64,000 nt of DNA from Pectinophora gossypiella (Eukaryota > Arthropoda > Insecta > Lepidoptera > Gelechiidae). Position numbers and translations under genes: made by a program. Position 1 is the stretch's first letter. Each line of letters opens with the position of its first letter. The notes beneath the pieces were generated by a model, which searched no databases, was not told where the DNA came from, and saw nothing but the letters and a program-made list of their open reading frames with translations. The DNA lies in contig NC_065427.1 of NCBI RefSeq assembly GCF_024362695.1, forward strand, positions 310,001 through 374,000, written 5' to 3'. Of this stretch, positions 11,371 to 21,965 are shown in pieces.

Positions 11371-12124
11371 AATACTGGTTTTATTTCACCTTAATTAACT
11401 TTTTATAAGCATTGTTAGTACTGCCTCCGATATTAATATAACTTGATCCCATCAATACACACCCAGCGTGTCTCCCTTGTAACGACGTTTAAATCTCCCG
11501 TCATCCCCCATTTACGTTTACATTTTCCTTAAGAGTTTGTACTCCTCGCTATGAAAATAAGTTTATTAAAATTCAAAATCTAATAAAAATGCTTTCAAAA
11601 TCAACACCAGAAAGTCAATTTTATCCAAGGAAAAAATCTTGAAATTAATCTTTCATTTTACTTGCTGCAAGGTGGGAAACTCGTCTCTGTTGTGTATTTC
11701 GAGAATCCATTTTGCGTTGACAAGGAAAGATGAATTTTATTATTATTGGGCGATATTTAATATACTTCGGAATAACAAAACTGTTTACCTCAGGGGTGCG
11801 GTGGGTCGGCCGCGATCCAATAACGGATCGAACGAACCAATTACTACTATTAATTTCACATTTCTCCTCTGTCAATTGCTACCCTGCCTAATTTCTACCA
11901 ACGACCTGACAAATAACAACAACTTTGACACAATTTGCCCATTTGAGTGTAACGTTTCGTTTAATTCTGTTATATATTTGTTCTCATTTTTGTCGATAAT
12001 TCTCTTGATCGCAATTCAAATGTTTCTCCTCAATACTCAATCACAAAATGAAAACATCACAGTAAACTTTTCCACACCCTGGACACTCCATACAAAAATC
12101 TGAGTACGGTCACGAGCATTAATA

Positions 12125-13271
12125 TGTATATATCGTGGCCATATCATAGAATTGATCATTTCATGAAATGGTCGATCATTTCATGAAATGGTCGTATTTC
12201 ATGAAATAGAACAACATTCGTTGGCCACATCATGATGTGGTTTGGCCAGATCAATGAACACAAAACGTTTAACGATATGACCAACTAAATGCATGATTAC
12301 TTCATGAAATGGCCAAACGTTAGCGATCATATCGTAAAATAGTAACATTATCCACCGGTAGTGGCGCTGGTGTCGCTTTGTTTTTGTTTTGCATAATGGC
12401 GGCGGACAATAATTATTCTTGTGTGAACGCGAATAATACGAATAATAATGAGCAAATACAAGATAAAAGTGCAGTGAAGCAATGTTTTGACACTAAGGTG
12501 AAAAGAAAAACTCGTTTTAACAGTAGACAGCAAGTTTATTTTTATTTTTAGGTTATATGGCAAATAATGAAGGTCGAGTAACCACGCTACGTAAATCAAT
12601 GGACTATTATTGGATTTCAAAATATGATATAATTAAAACTGCGAATGAAGAGATATTAATTTTAAAAAAGAAAAATATAGACGATCCTACTGTCCGTAAA
12701 GTTTCTTTTTTTGACGTGACTTATTGTAGATTTGCCGCAGATGGCATTAACTACTTGAAACGGGATTTTATTAAAACGCATAAATGTTTTTGTCATAATT
12801 TAAATTATCATAATCCTTTTTTTATAATTTTTACAAGGCATAACGGTAGGTTAGGATGCGGCGGGGGTGGCCAGTATGTTTATCTTACACACGAAAAGTA
12901 TACTGAATGATGACCAATGGCATGAAATAGTGTCAAAAAATATGACGACGACTTCAAAGCGAGATGCAGTTACGGCGTATATGTCAACTACATCAACACT
13001 CCGTTAATCGAAAATGACTTTTTAACATTTTTGTACTTTGTACTAGAGTAATACATTATTTCCTACCTTATTTAGCGTTTTTATTACACCACTTATCATG
13101 GACACCCTACATTAATGATATGGCCAAACGTGGATGGAAATATCATTAAACGCTGACGTTTAAACGATATGGTCAGTTGAAGTTGGCCATTTCATGAAAT
13201 ACGACCATTTCATGAAATGGTCGATCATTTCATGTAATGGTCAATTCTATGATCTGGCCACGACATATACA
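12125..13271. mobile_element. TIR transposon with ATTTCATGAAAT palindrome arrays
   Basis: The two ends (tgtatatatcgtggccatat at 12125 and its near-inverse ending at 13271) form inverted repeats of about 75 bp. Each arm holds three copies of the palindrome ATTTCATGAAAT (one mutated) in the context gatcATTTCATGAAATggtc. A further copy (cttcatgaaatggcc) lies at about 12301. Inner arms share aacgtttaacgatatgacc-like sequence in inverted order. The interior has a 118-codon ORF. Superfamily not recognised. Confidence 0.75.
12557..12910 (+). CDS. Hypothetical ORF inside the TIR transposon
   Basis: A 117-residue open frame begins MANNEGRVTTLRKSMDYYW. It contains a lysine-rich stretch (ILILKKKNIDD) and ends with a glycine-rich segment (GCGGGGQYVYLTHEKYTE). 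A second short frame from the ATG at about 12395 (starts MAADNNYSCV) lies just upstream in a different frame. I do not recognise the family and see no catalytic motif. It is the only ORF of note between the inverted repeats, so it may be a remnant of the element's own protein or a captured exon. It could also be chance. Confidence 0.3.
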   Translation: MANNEGRVTTLRKSMDYYWISKYDIIKTANEEILILKKKNIDDPTVRKVSFFDVTYCRFAADGINYLKRDFIKTHKCFCHNLNYHNPFFIIFTRHNGRLGCGGGGQYVYLTHEKYTE

Positions 13272-13272
13272 C

Positions 13273-13390
13273 TTTGATACCATGTCACATTAACTTTTTT
13301 GGAAAATTGAACTGTAAGTCTCACTAAATGTCAAATATGCTAGTGCGACAGAGTCCTAAAGTGGGTACATTATATTGCTCATGACTGTAC
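13273..13390 (+). repeat. Interspersed repeat, copy 1
   Basis: ccatgtcacattaacttttt, then aaatgtcaaatatgctagtg, then cgacagagtcctaaag. The same segment recurs at 31978-32095, so both are copies of one dispersed element. The preceding TIR transposon appears to abut or interrupt this copy. Confidence 0.75.
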
Positions 13391-13394
13391 CGCC

Positions 13395-13520
13395 AAATGC
13401 GTAAGTGCGAGCGAGACACAGTCCGTACGCTCTCCCTTACTCATTAGAGGGGGTGAGGTCAGCGCCCGGTACGAATTGGTGCGGGGTAGAGAGTTCTATA
13501 CGTAATATTATTCTTAATTC
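13395..13520. repeat. Interspersed repeat, inverted relative to 43.5 kb
   Basis: The segment (ccgccaaatgcgtaagtgcg, then ctctcccttactcattagag, then cgaattggtgcggggtagag) is the reverse complement of parts of 43470-43650, with substitutions and an internal length difference. Confidence 0.65.
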
Positions 13521-14394
13521 TATGTGTTAGCTATGGTTTGATAAAAAAGTGATATGTCTATTTTCTTGTCATTTGTGTGTCTTTTTACTACAATAATCAA
13601 ACAAAAGGCGAACTTTGTTTTTATTTTCTAACCTGACCAGCGCTCCTTAATAAGTACTATGGCTGTGCTGAAATTAAGTAATTGTGTTCTTGCTTTCCAT
13701 TGTTCGCTCGGTTACGAGCTTTTATATTTCTCCAATACATTAGCAAATACATACATTATGGGCCTTCCTCTCTGGAGCATATAGTTATTGTTCTTGTATC
13801 ATCTGTACACGTTTTATTCTCCATTAGCAACTTATTATTCTTCAAGCGCGCCGCCCGATTACTTTTTAATATTCCCGCTCTACGACCCGTATTGCCTTTG
13901 GGGATATTCTTTCTAATACAAACCTCTATTTTCTTCTGTGTATCATAAATAATCTTTTCTGCCTTTATCTAGTATTCTATCTCCGAACTATGTTACTTAT
14001 GTATTTAATAACGTTAATTCCTTGTAGAATGATACATTGACAATTGTATTATATATTTAATTAAAGAATTCAGAGAGTAAGCCTCTCATTGCTTGCGAGA
14101 CAAGACAATTTCATGAAGACGTCACAATTATGTACGGGAATGAGCAAAATAAATGAATCCGTTGACAAGTTTGAACAAAAGGACCTCGGGACAATATCAA
14201 ATTACTAACAGCAGTCGAGCGTGGCGGCAGCATGAGACGCGAAATATTGTCATTATACATCCAGTCAACGATATTGAACACTCTTTGTCGATTTATTAAG
14301 TACATTTTTTCACTTCATTTATTTTATTTTCAATATTGTTGCTGATTATTCTGTTGTAAAACTTAAGTCACTTGCATAACATAATCATTATATG

Positions 14395-14485
14395 ATGTAG
14401 TCTCACGACTATATCCCAGTTGGGGTAGTTAGAGGTACATCTATCGCAAGAGGAACTGAGTACGTGACAGGTTGAGCCGTATCGC
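14395..14485 (-). mobile_element. SINE-like repeat (gaggtacatc family)
   Basis: actatatcccagttggggta, then gttagaggtacatctatcgc. Further copies in this window are at 31470, 37060, 48620, 50410, 51446, 56865 and 63655. It is short, AT-neutral and non-coding, and is a common dispersed repeat type in moth genomes. Confidence 0.7.
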
Positions 14486-14489
14486 CGTA

Positions 14490-16900
14490 TCACTTAAACA
14501 GAAATTGAAATACCCAATATTACGTTTTACAAGCAAACCTGCTTTTTAGTGGATACAAGAAATACTTAATACCGTGAACATACTATGTTAAGATTATGAA
14601 AACACCAGGTTATCGTCAGGTTTTTTGCGGAAAATGCACTTGAGCTTGATTCAGCGGATTTAACAAAGTGAAACTAATTTCAATTTCAAGTGTTTCGTCG
14701 GAGAGTTGCCGATACTTCGAACTATCTCGCGCCTCGGTGGAAGTTTCCAGAAAAGTTGCCCCGCGCTGCGGGTTATTTTATCCAAGTTCATAATTAACGC
14801 CTAGGCTGGTTTAGCCGCGGACTGCAAATCAAATCGGACGTAAATGGCTGACTGGCTACTTCCAGATGAGTTCTCAGATAAGCTGGAATAGCTCGAGAAA
14901 CCTACGATATTGGATCAAGTTAAGAAAATATTCGACGTGAACAAGAAGCCCCAGAAAAACAGACGATATTATAATGGAATATTTCCAAACATGCAGAAAA
15001 AAAGATAATAACGATTCGTATCGAGGGTTGCCAGAAAAAGTTATCACTTCATCTTCATAGTCCATACAAGTTTTCGGTATTATAAAGCTTAAGAATTGTG
15101 GGATTGTCTAAACACGCAACCTCAAAACACAAGCGACTTAGCGAGCGAGTGTCGCAGACTGAAAGCATTATGAGTACTCTCAGCTCGCGAGTTAGTGGAG
15201 TTTTTATTTGGCGTAGTTGTCTCACCTTCGAGCTTCGCCCTTATAATTTAGAGGACACGGAAACTTTCGCAGTGCCACTCCGTCAAGCAAACTTTTCGCT
15301 TCTGACTTTGGTTAGAGTCTAAAACGCTTGCTAAAGTTTCATCCGCGCTATCTGCGTTCGCTTCTTTAAAACTTAATTTATATGATTTTTATTAAAACTG
15401 GACCTGTCAAAACCCTGTGAAAAAACGGGATAACGCTAGGGAGATGATGATGATGATTTTTACTACTTTTTTTTTGGATGTTGATTTGTGATAAATTTCA
15501 TCATCTAAAATATATTTTTCAGGCTTTTATTTTCGAATTTTCTAACAATTTAACAAAACCTTATTAAAACAAACAAACAAACCGTTAATATGGCAAAACA
15601 TGTACATAAAAGTACTCAAATCATATCATATTTCAAGAACGCACTTACTGATTTCGTATCCTCAACTTTCAAGTCGGTCACAAGTTTGTCGAGGACGGCT
15701 TCCTGTGCGGTTGCCTTTGCATTCGCGGAGTAACATGAAATAATAGTACTTATAAGCGATATCATGGGTATTTAAAGGTAAATTATTTACAAAAATCAAT
15801 AAGTGAAGACAATCCACTCGCTAAGATTGAAGTCTGGGAGGTAAGTATGCAATTTTTTGCTAATCGTTTTTCCGCATGGAGAACTGGTTCTAAATTTTAT
15901 ATTATTATCAATACTTTCCTGAAATTCAGTGCGATAAATATCAATATTTTCCTGGAAATTAATGCCAACAATGCATTATTGTTATATCTAAACTTTCACA
16001 TCCTTATCGCGTTAAATTACGGCTATCACTTAACATGAAGTGCTCATTCCGAATAGAAACGAATAATTTCCATGTTCATCAATTACTTACTAGATTTATC
16101 GTGTATCAAAATTTGAATTCTGAACTCCTTGTTTTGTACTTTATTGTTGTTTTGTTGACGCGGGTAATAAAAAAAAATAACGATGGAGTTATTTATTAGT
16201 TAAAAGTATATATTACTTTACTATCTAAGTATATAATTCTGACTACAGGACATTCAGAAGACATTCCTTTCTGACTTGAATTTCTCGATAAACCAAGTCA
16301 AATCCTCACACGTTCGGCCGCCTGAGCAATTCATAATAAATAATAAATAAATAAATTGTAGGAACTGGTGAATGATATAATGTAGTTACTTGAAGTTTAC
16401 ATCGACTACCCTCTTATTTGAACACATGTTGTGACGTGTCGTGTGACACGAACTTACCTACGACACGAACCACCCACACGGCATGCGTCAAGGAAAGTTG
16501 TTTATAATTATTGACAAAGAACTTTAATCCCTACATATAGACTAGTTTAGAGTACTAGAATAAATTAGTTTGCAGAGGCGTATAGGAAACCGTATGTTCC
16601 AAATTATTAATCTGTATATAATTTTCATGAATTGACTTTCTGTTTTAACAGAAGTGTTTGTGGACGGATCCACCTATGACACAGGCGTGTACACGTATAT
16701 GTAAATCTTATACAATCTGCATCACGATTTGTGGTCTAACTTTCAATATGATAAAATGTTTTTGTTGTTATAGACTAGACCGTACTGAACCTTTTCTAAG
16801 GATATTTCCAATTTATTCAATGTTCATCCTTCTAGATCTTCTTCTGCCAGTCTACCAACAACTTTCGCCGTATGCCGCACTCACCCGTGAATAAGTTTGA
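14490..16900. other. Mostly unique non-coding DNA
   Basis: No exon with supported homology was found. ORFs of 60-75 codons (14874-15065 minus, 15098-15322 and 15847-16038 plus) lack recognisable domains. Around 15398-15460 lies the end of a dispersed repeat (ggataacgctagggagatga followed by ATG triplets), related to copies at 25335, 32525, 35975 and 50545. Confidence 0.5.
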
Positions 16901-16904
16901 CTTC

Positions 16905-16985
16905 GACGAAGCTTGTGGTGTAATGGTTAACACATTCGTGCTGGCTTGAAAAGATCTGCTGGTTCAAATCCCGTCTTAGTCAGAC
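16905..16985 (+). mobile_element. tRNA-like SINE head
   Basis: gtggtgtaatggttaacaca (A-box-like), then ctgctggttcaaatcccgtc (B box). It resembles 18620-18690 and 58005-58090. The acceptor stem does not pair, so this is a tRNA-derived SINE and not a tRNA gene. Confidence 0.6.
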
Positions 16986-17660
16986 ATTTTCGATCAAATT
17001 ATCTGTTTGAAAAATGTCTTTTCAAAATGTCCCTATTTTGGTAATTCTGTCGCGTCATTACTCATAGCTCTATCCATCAATATTCAATCTATTCTAAACA
17101 CGTCACTCGTTTTCTTTTATCCTTATTCCGGTTTCCGTAGATTGAGGAAACCTGCCGCATAGAGCTCGGAATTGAATATTGTACAAAACAAACTATAGGT
17201 ACCTGCTAAGGTTTTGTTTCCCCACTATAATAAAAACAAATAAAGCTAAACGAGTACACACTGCTTTATTTGATTCCATGTCATTTATTTATACAACTAA
17301 TTATGCAGTGTCATCATAATTCAAAATGTTTATTTATTCTTTAAATTCATTTACAATTCCAATTCAATGTTTACGTAGACCGTTCGTATAATGTGATGTG
17401 TAAAACATAAGTAAATAATATATTTCATAACCGTGTTCGTTCATATCATATATAAGCAATGATCTTCGATGCTTCCTCACTTTATATTTTCAAACTTCTT
17501 TAATTCTACCACAACTCGTGTACCGGCATGATGTCTAGAGAAGCAGTTAAGGAGAAAGGTTCGGCCAGTTGTTCTAAACATATGTGCCGATCACAGTGCC
17601 CTGGTGGCCGCACTACTGGGCCGATTGCATAGTACGTCTTCATGGTTAGCTGGTAGAAAT

Positions 17661-17736
17661 AATTTATCCTTACATAAAGCATAGGCGAGAACCCAACTAG
17701 GGATAAGCTCGCCTATGCTTTATGTAAGAATAAATT
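17661..17736. repeat. 29-bp-arm hairpin
   Basis: The left arm 17661-17689 and right arm 17708-17736 are inverted repeats with a single mismatch, separated by an 18-nt loop. The core is acataaagcataggcgag and its complement. It may be the tip of a MITE or a LINE 3' UTR structure, because an aataaa lies about 30 bp downstream. Confidence 0.85.
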
Positions 17737-18539
17737 AAGTATATGTAAATTTAGTATTTTGAAGCAATAAAGAGTTTACAAACAAACAAACTACGTCGCT
17801 CCAACTCTTTTTCAAAACTAGAATGAATTAATTGGTTTCTACATTTACTGACATTTTCGACCACATTTTCACCTACCATCAGGTGAGATTGTGCGCAAAC
17901 GCAAACCTATCCTATAAAAAATGCGGGAACAATTTTTTTTGAGCTAGCTACTTTCCTATAAATAATAGTATAATAATAGTAAGTCATGTTTGCGAATTCG
18001 AATTTTAATTATGATCGATCGAAGACAATAGGTAGTTACCCAAGATCATAAAACCCTGGCAGCAGGAAATTGATTTTTACGACTATATTGCTGCCCATTT
18101 TTTGAGAAACAGTTTTTCCTCGCTGGTTCATCGATTAAGTTTTAAATTCAGATTTCAGTTTTAAATGCTTAAATGTTTTAATAAGGCTTTTTTGATACTG
18201 CATTTTTATATTTCAAACGAAACAAAATTTTTGAAGACTTCTAAAGAAACTACACGGTTCACGTAGTGTTGCCAGGTTAACAGTTTTATTACCTCTTACA
18301 TACGAGTATCCACCTCATGGAGACATGTCCAACAAATATAATGTTTAAGTGCCGCATCTAGGCGCTCACAAGCGATATTATGTCGCAACTCGCCGCATAA
18401 GGCTGCATACGCAATATTATGTTCACATTCTCGTAGAACGTTGAAATTTTTAACAGTGTCGTAGACCGGTACGTACATAACATAGAGCAACACGGACCTC
18501 ATGATACATAAGTACAAAAAATAATATTAGTATATTACT

Positions 18540-18692
18540 ACTCAATTATCTAAAGTAAGACGCCGGCGTCGCCATAATGACGATACATAAATCTAAAGAA
18601 TTTCGTATGGATAGGAGGAGGACGGGTCCTCCTGTGGTGTAACGGTTAACACGCTCTTCCCGGCTTGGCAAGAGCTGCGGGTTCAATTAGCG
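18540..18692 (+). mobile_element. tRNA-like SINE with conserved leader
   Basis: The tRNA-like core (gtggtgtaacggttaacacg, then gagctgcgggttcaatt) is preceded by a leader (ccataatgacgatacataa, then agaatttcgtatggatagga) that is also present before the copy at 58005. The conserved unit is therefore longer than the tRNA-like part. Confidence 0.65.
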
Positions 18693-18811
18693 TACGAACC
18701 TCATTTTTTTTTCGATTTAAATTTTCTCTTCATAAGTACATAGGTACATAAGTCCATAAACGCGCCCGTATACCGCGGTATCGGAATGGTCAAAGCCATA
18801 AAGGTGGTAAC

Positions 18812-19077
18812 TCACTAGGACACTATGGTAGCACCACCAAGGTCGCGACGCCAACATGTATGCAGTTGACATCTGGTGTATTGTTGGTTGCGCAACCGAA
18901 AAGCGTTAGTGACATTGAAAAATATGTTTGTGATGACATGTCAATTCCATACATTTTTATCACTGTTACTGTTATTTTTCGTAATCGTTTGTTACTTGAC
19001 TAAAGCTCCATGTGAGATATCATTTATACGACTGTATACAAATTTGTTGGTGGTTGCGCCACCATAGTGTCCTAGTA
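18812..19077. mobile_element. MITE, cactagga family, copy 1
   Basis: The left end tcactaggacactatggta and right end accatagtgtcctagta are inverted copies. The next parts are also inverted: accaccaaggtcgcgacg versus ttggtggttgcgcc. A related, more compact copy is at 19836-19989. Its ORFs (18876-19067) are not supported as genes. Confidence 0.75.
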
Positions 19078-19835
19078 GCACCCTTAGCCGTCTATAGACA
19101 ACCCCCAGGAACTGGAGGATGGATATGATGAACCGCAACGCCTAATAAATTGGTTCAGTTCATATTTTTCAATTATTATTGATCCAAATTAAGGCTCTAA
19201 TTAGCTTGTCCACATGCTTATATGTATTTATGTGACATTTGGGAACAATGGCATAATATGCCGTCTGACACACAGCATGTTTCAATCTTTCGGAAACGAG
19301 AGGTGCTTCAACTTTCAGATCACAACCAAACCAGTGACGGTCTCGCAAAGTTGTCAATATTCCAATAAGAAGTCGGACCTATATCTTCGAATTGAAAGCC
19401 TGACGCTCTAACCTATAGACCACGGCGGATGAAGTCGCTCGTATGCAGGCATTATGTCGCTGCATAGTTGCACATTCTCATAGCGGGGATTGTTGAAATT
19501 TTTAGCAGTGCCTTTGAGCCGGTACAGCGAAGTATAATGCCAGTGTGCAAATAGGTCAACAGCGGTAGTGGTACGACCGAAAATATAGCTTCGGCAAGCG
19601 TTTGTTATTATTAATGCCAGAATTCACCATGCGTCCCTAAGCCATGTTACACTTTTACAGGCACTATTATTAAAGCATTCAGTTAAAAATATAAAGTTGT
19701 ATTCGGAAGTTATTTTTGCGCTATTGCAGTTGGGTTTAAGCTTTACTATTTTCAATGTCGTTTTCATTTTTACTGAAGTTTCCGGGAATAAAGAACAAGC
19801 GTAAATACATTTAGTTGTTGATAAGGGGCCATATC

Positions 19836-19989
19836 TCACTAGGATACTATGGCAGCGTCTCCATGGTCGCGCCACCCACACAATGTATGCAGTTGACCCC
19901 TGGTGTAAGACACCAGGTGCGGTAACGTACAACTGCATATATATTGTTAGAAGCGCGACCGTGGTTACGCCAGGGTGGTGTCCTAGTGA
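19836..19989. mobile_element. MITE, cactagga family, copy 2
   Basis: A nearly palindromic 154-bp element. tcactaggatactatggcag at the left pairs with ccagggtggtgtcctagtga at the right, and ggtcgcgc/gcgcgacc and gcagttg/caactgc also pair inside. It shares tcactagga, ggtcgcg and atgtatgcagttgac with copy 1, 1 kb upstream. Confidence 0.8.
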
Positions 19990-20627
19990 CATATGAGTGA
20001 TGAATACTAAATTTGGTTATCTTTATCAAGTCGCATTTTTACCAGCTGCACTACATCCGCACGACATTCGCGCTACAAGATAATAATATACAAATTGTGT
20101 AGCGCGGCTGCAACGTGGCTATAGAGTTATCTTGCCAGACTAATTTAAAGGCGCCCTAAGGAATGAAAAGATTGATAAAACGCAAAGTCAGTTTCACAAA
20201 CTAATATTTCAACTTCTGCCTCACTTCAGTCGGGATAGCGAGCGAATCTTGACATGGAGCGAGCAATACTTCACGCCGCAAAAACTCCACGTTTTCATTT
20301 AAAATTTCATTACCGCAAGCACGTTCGTTACCTGTTCGAAATTCGACCAATTTATTGTTTGTCCATTTCTCTGGTAGACTCGTGTAAAGAAAGTACATTA
20401 TAAAATGCGTATTAAGGATTTGTGTTCTCTCCAAAATGATTGATTGTCTTTGTAATAAGATGCCAAGAAAATGATAGCCAACAGAATCGAAATTCGTTGA
20501 AAAACCAAATAGTTAAGCTATCTGAAATCAAGGACTTCACACAGAGACGTCACATGTGCATTCCGATGCACGTATGACAATCAGTTGACTAGTCTCTAAT
20601 ATACTAACCAAATTAGGGGTTACAAAG

Positions 20628-20716
20628 TGATTGTTGTGGTTATATCTTCACCGGGATTCGAACCCAGGATCTCCATATCGTGAGCTCAACGCTTCATCAC
20701 TGGAGCAAGGAGGTCG
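20628..20716 (-). mobile_element. tRNA-derived SINE head
   Basis: On the + strand it reads ttcaccgggattcgaaccca, then atatcgtgagctcaacgctt. On the minus strand these give a B-box-like gggttcgaatcccgg and the SINE head shared with 8575, 24700 and 46325. The body is missing. Confidence 0.65.
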
Positions 20717-21239
20717 TTATTTTTAAACCCCGACGCTACGCGCAGAGGTTTTATAACTTTCATAAAATGACATAAAATAATATCAAAAAAGAAATAGAAA
20801 TAAACGCGTGCCATGCAAGTATGAACAAATAGTTCATACTTTAACTTGTCCACAAACTACAACACACGGAGCATCGCGATAGTATATTAAAATCGTTTTG
20901 TGTACATAAGTAAGGGCAAAGAATCAAATATCGATTATTCGATTATCATAGGAAAGCTATTTATCAAAGATTGTGGAGATGCAGTATTTTACGAAAAGTA
21001 ATGATAAAATTGCAGCCTATCTCATAAAATAATAATATCATTCATCATCATGTCGTCCAAACTGTATTCGGACTCCCAAATATCTATCCCGGGTCGTTGT
21101 ACATAATATACATTGCCGGTAAAGTGGCTATGGAATTTGAGAAGCAGTAGAGCTATCTTAGTTATCCGGTGATTGAACCGGTGACAGCGGTTCCGATACA
21201 AAATAACCGTTAGGGCCTTTTCAACCTCTTTCTTCTATT

Positions 21240-21370
21240 CCGTGGTGTTACACCTGTATGCACAGAGTGTTATGTGGGCAGAGACCTATTACATGGACAT
21301 AAACATAGATGCCGAGGAGTAAGTGTATATATACTACTTGTGCGCCCATAACATTAGCATAACGCATTGT
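21240..21370. repeat. Dispersed repeat fragment (ggagtaagtgtatata family)
   Basis: The segment (acacctgtatgcacagagtg, then gaggagtaagtgtatatata) resembles 21690-21965, 29645-29765 and 45775-45925. It is part of a repeat whose core is a cgcctgtat...aggcagag...gtgtatatac series. Confidence 0.45.
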
Positions 21371-21689
21371 TTACCTATTTTAGTGCTCTGTGGAAAAATC
21401 AGAGGCTGTCGTGTGGAAGTCGGAAGGACTGTACAAAGTGATCGTAAATCCTACGTACCGCCACTGCCGTCCACAGAACGGATGCGCTGCAAATGAACAA
21501 TAGGGACTTAATCCTCCTATTTCTGCAGACTGAGTGGACATTGATACTTAGCAAATCAGAAATAAGCAACGAAACATTCCTTTTAATGAAACTTGTTTTG
21601 TTTTGACGTGATTTGTATCGGATGGCATTTCCTCCTTACGAAAACACATACAAAATAATGGTATTGATTCCAGTACACACGGAAAATGA

Positions 21690-21965
21690 CGGACATACGT
21701 AAATATGATCATGCCTATTTCAGAATAAGAATAATTACCCGTAGGGGAAGGCAGAGACCACGAAATTCCACGTACTACGATCCTGACACACTAGCATAGT
21801 GATGTATCAGTCGAGATTAGACCGATCGATCTAACATAATATGTATCATCGAAGGAGTAGAAAGGGGTGTATAGTATATACACCGACTCTTCGCTTTCTA
21901 TGTTTATGTCCTATGTAATATAGAGCAAGTCTATTGCCGTTAACCGGGGCTAAATCTTGGAAATC
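21690..21965. repeat. Dispersed repeat (gtgtatatacaccgactctt family)
   Basis: tacccgtaggggaaggcaga, then ggtgtatagtatatacaccg, then ctatgtttatgtcctatgta, then gcaagtctattgcc. Related pieces occur at 29645, 41775 and 45775. No ORF is supported. Confidence 0.6.

Noticed and set aside
11639..12103. 154-codon ORF with hydrophobic segments
   Set aside because: It is the longest ORF in the window, but it has AT-driven composition, no domain, no conserved motif and no splice context.
16905..16985. Possible tRNA gene (also at 18620 and 58005)
   Set aside because: The A and B boxes are present but the acceptor stems do not pair, and the sequences occur as dispersed diverged copies, so they are SINE heads.
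18876..19067. 63-codon ORF resembling a signal peptide
   Set aside because: It lies wholly within a MITE defined by inverted ends; hydrophobicity comes from T-rich codons.
19624..19992. 122-codon minus-strand ORF
   Set aside because: Half of it runs through the palindromic MITE at 19836-19989; no domain is recognisable.
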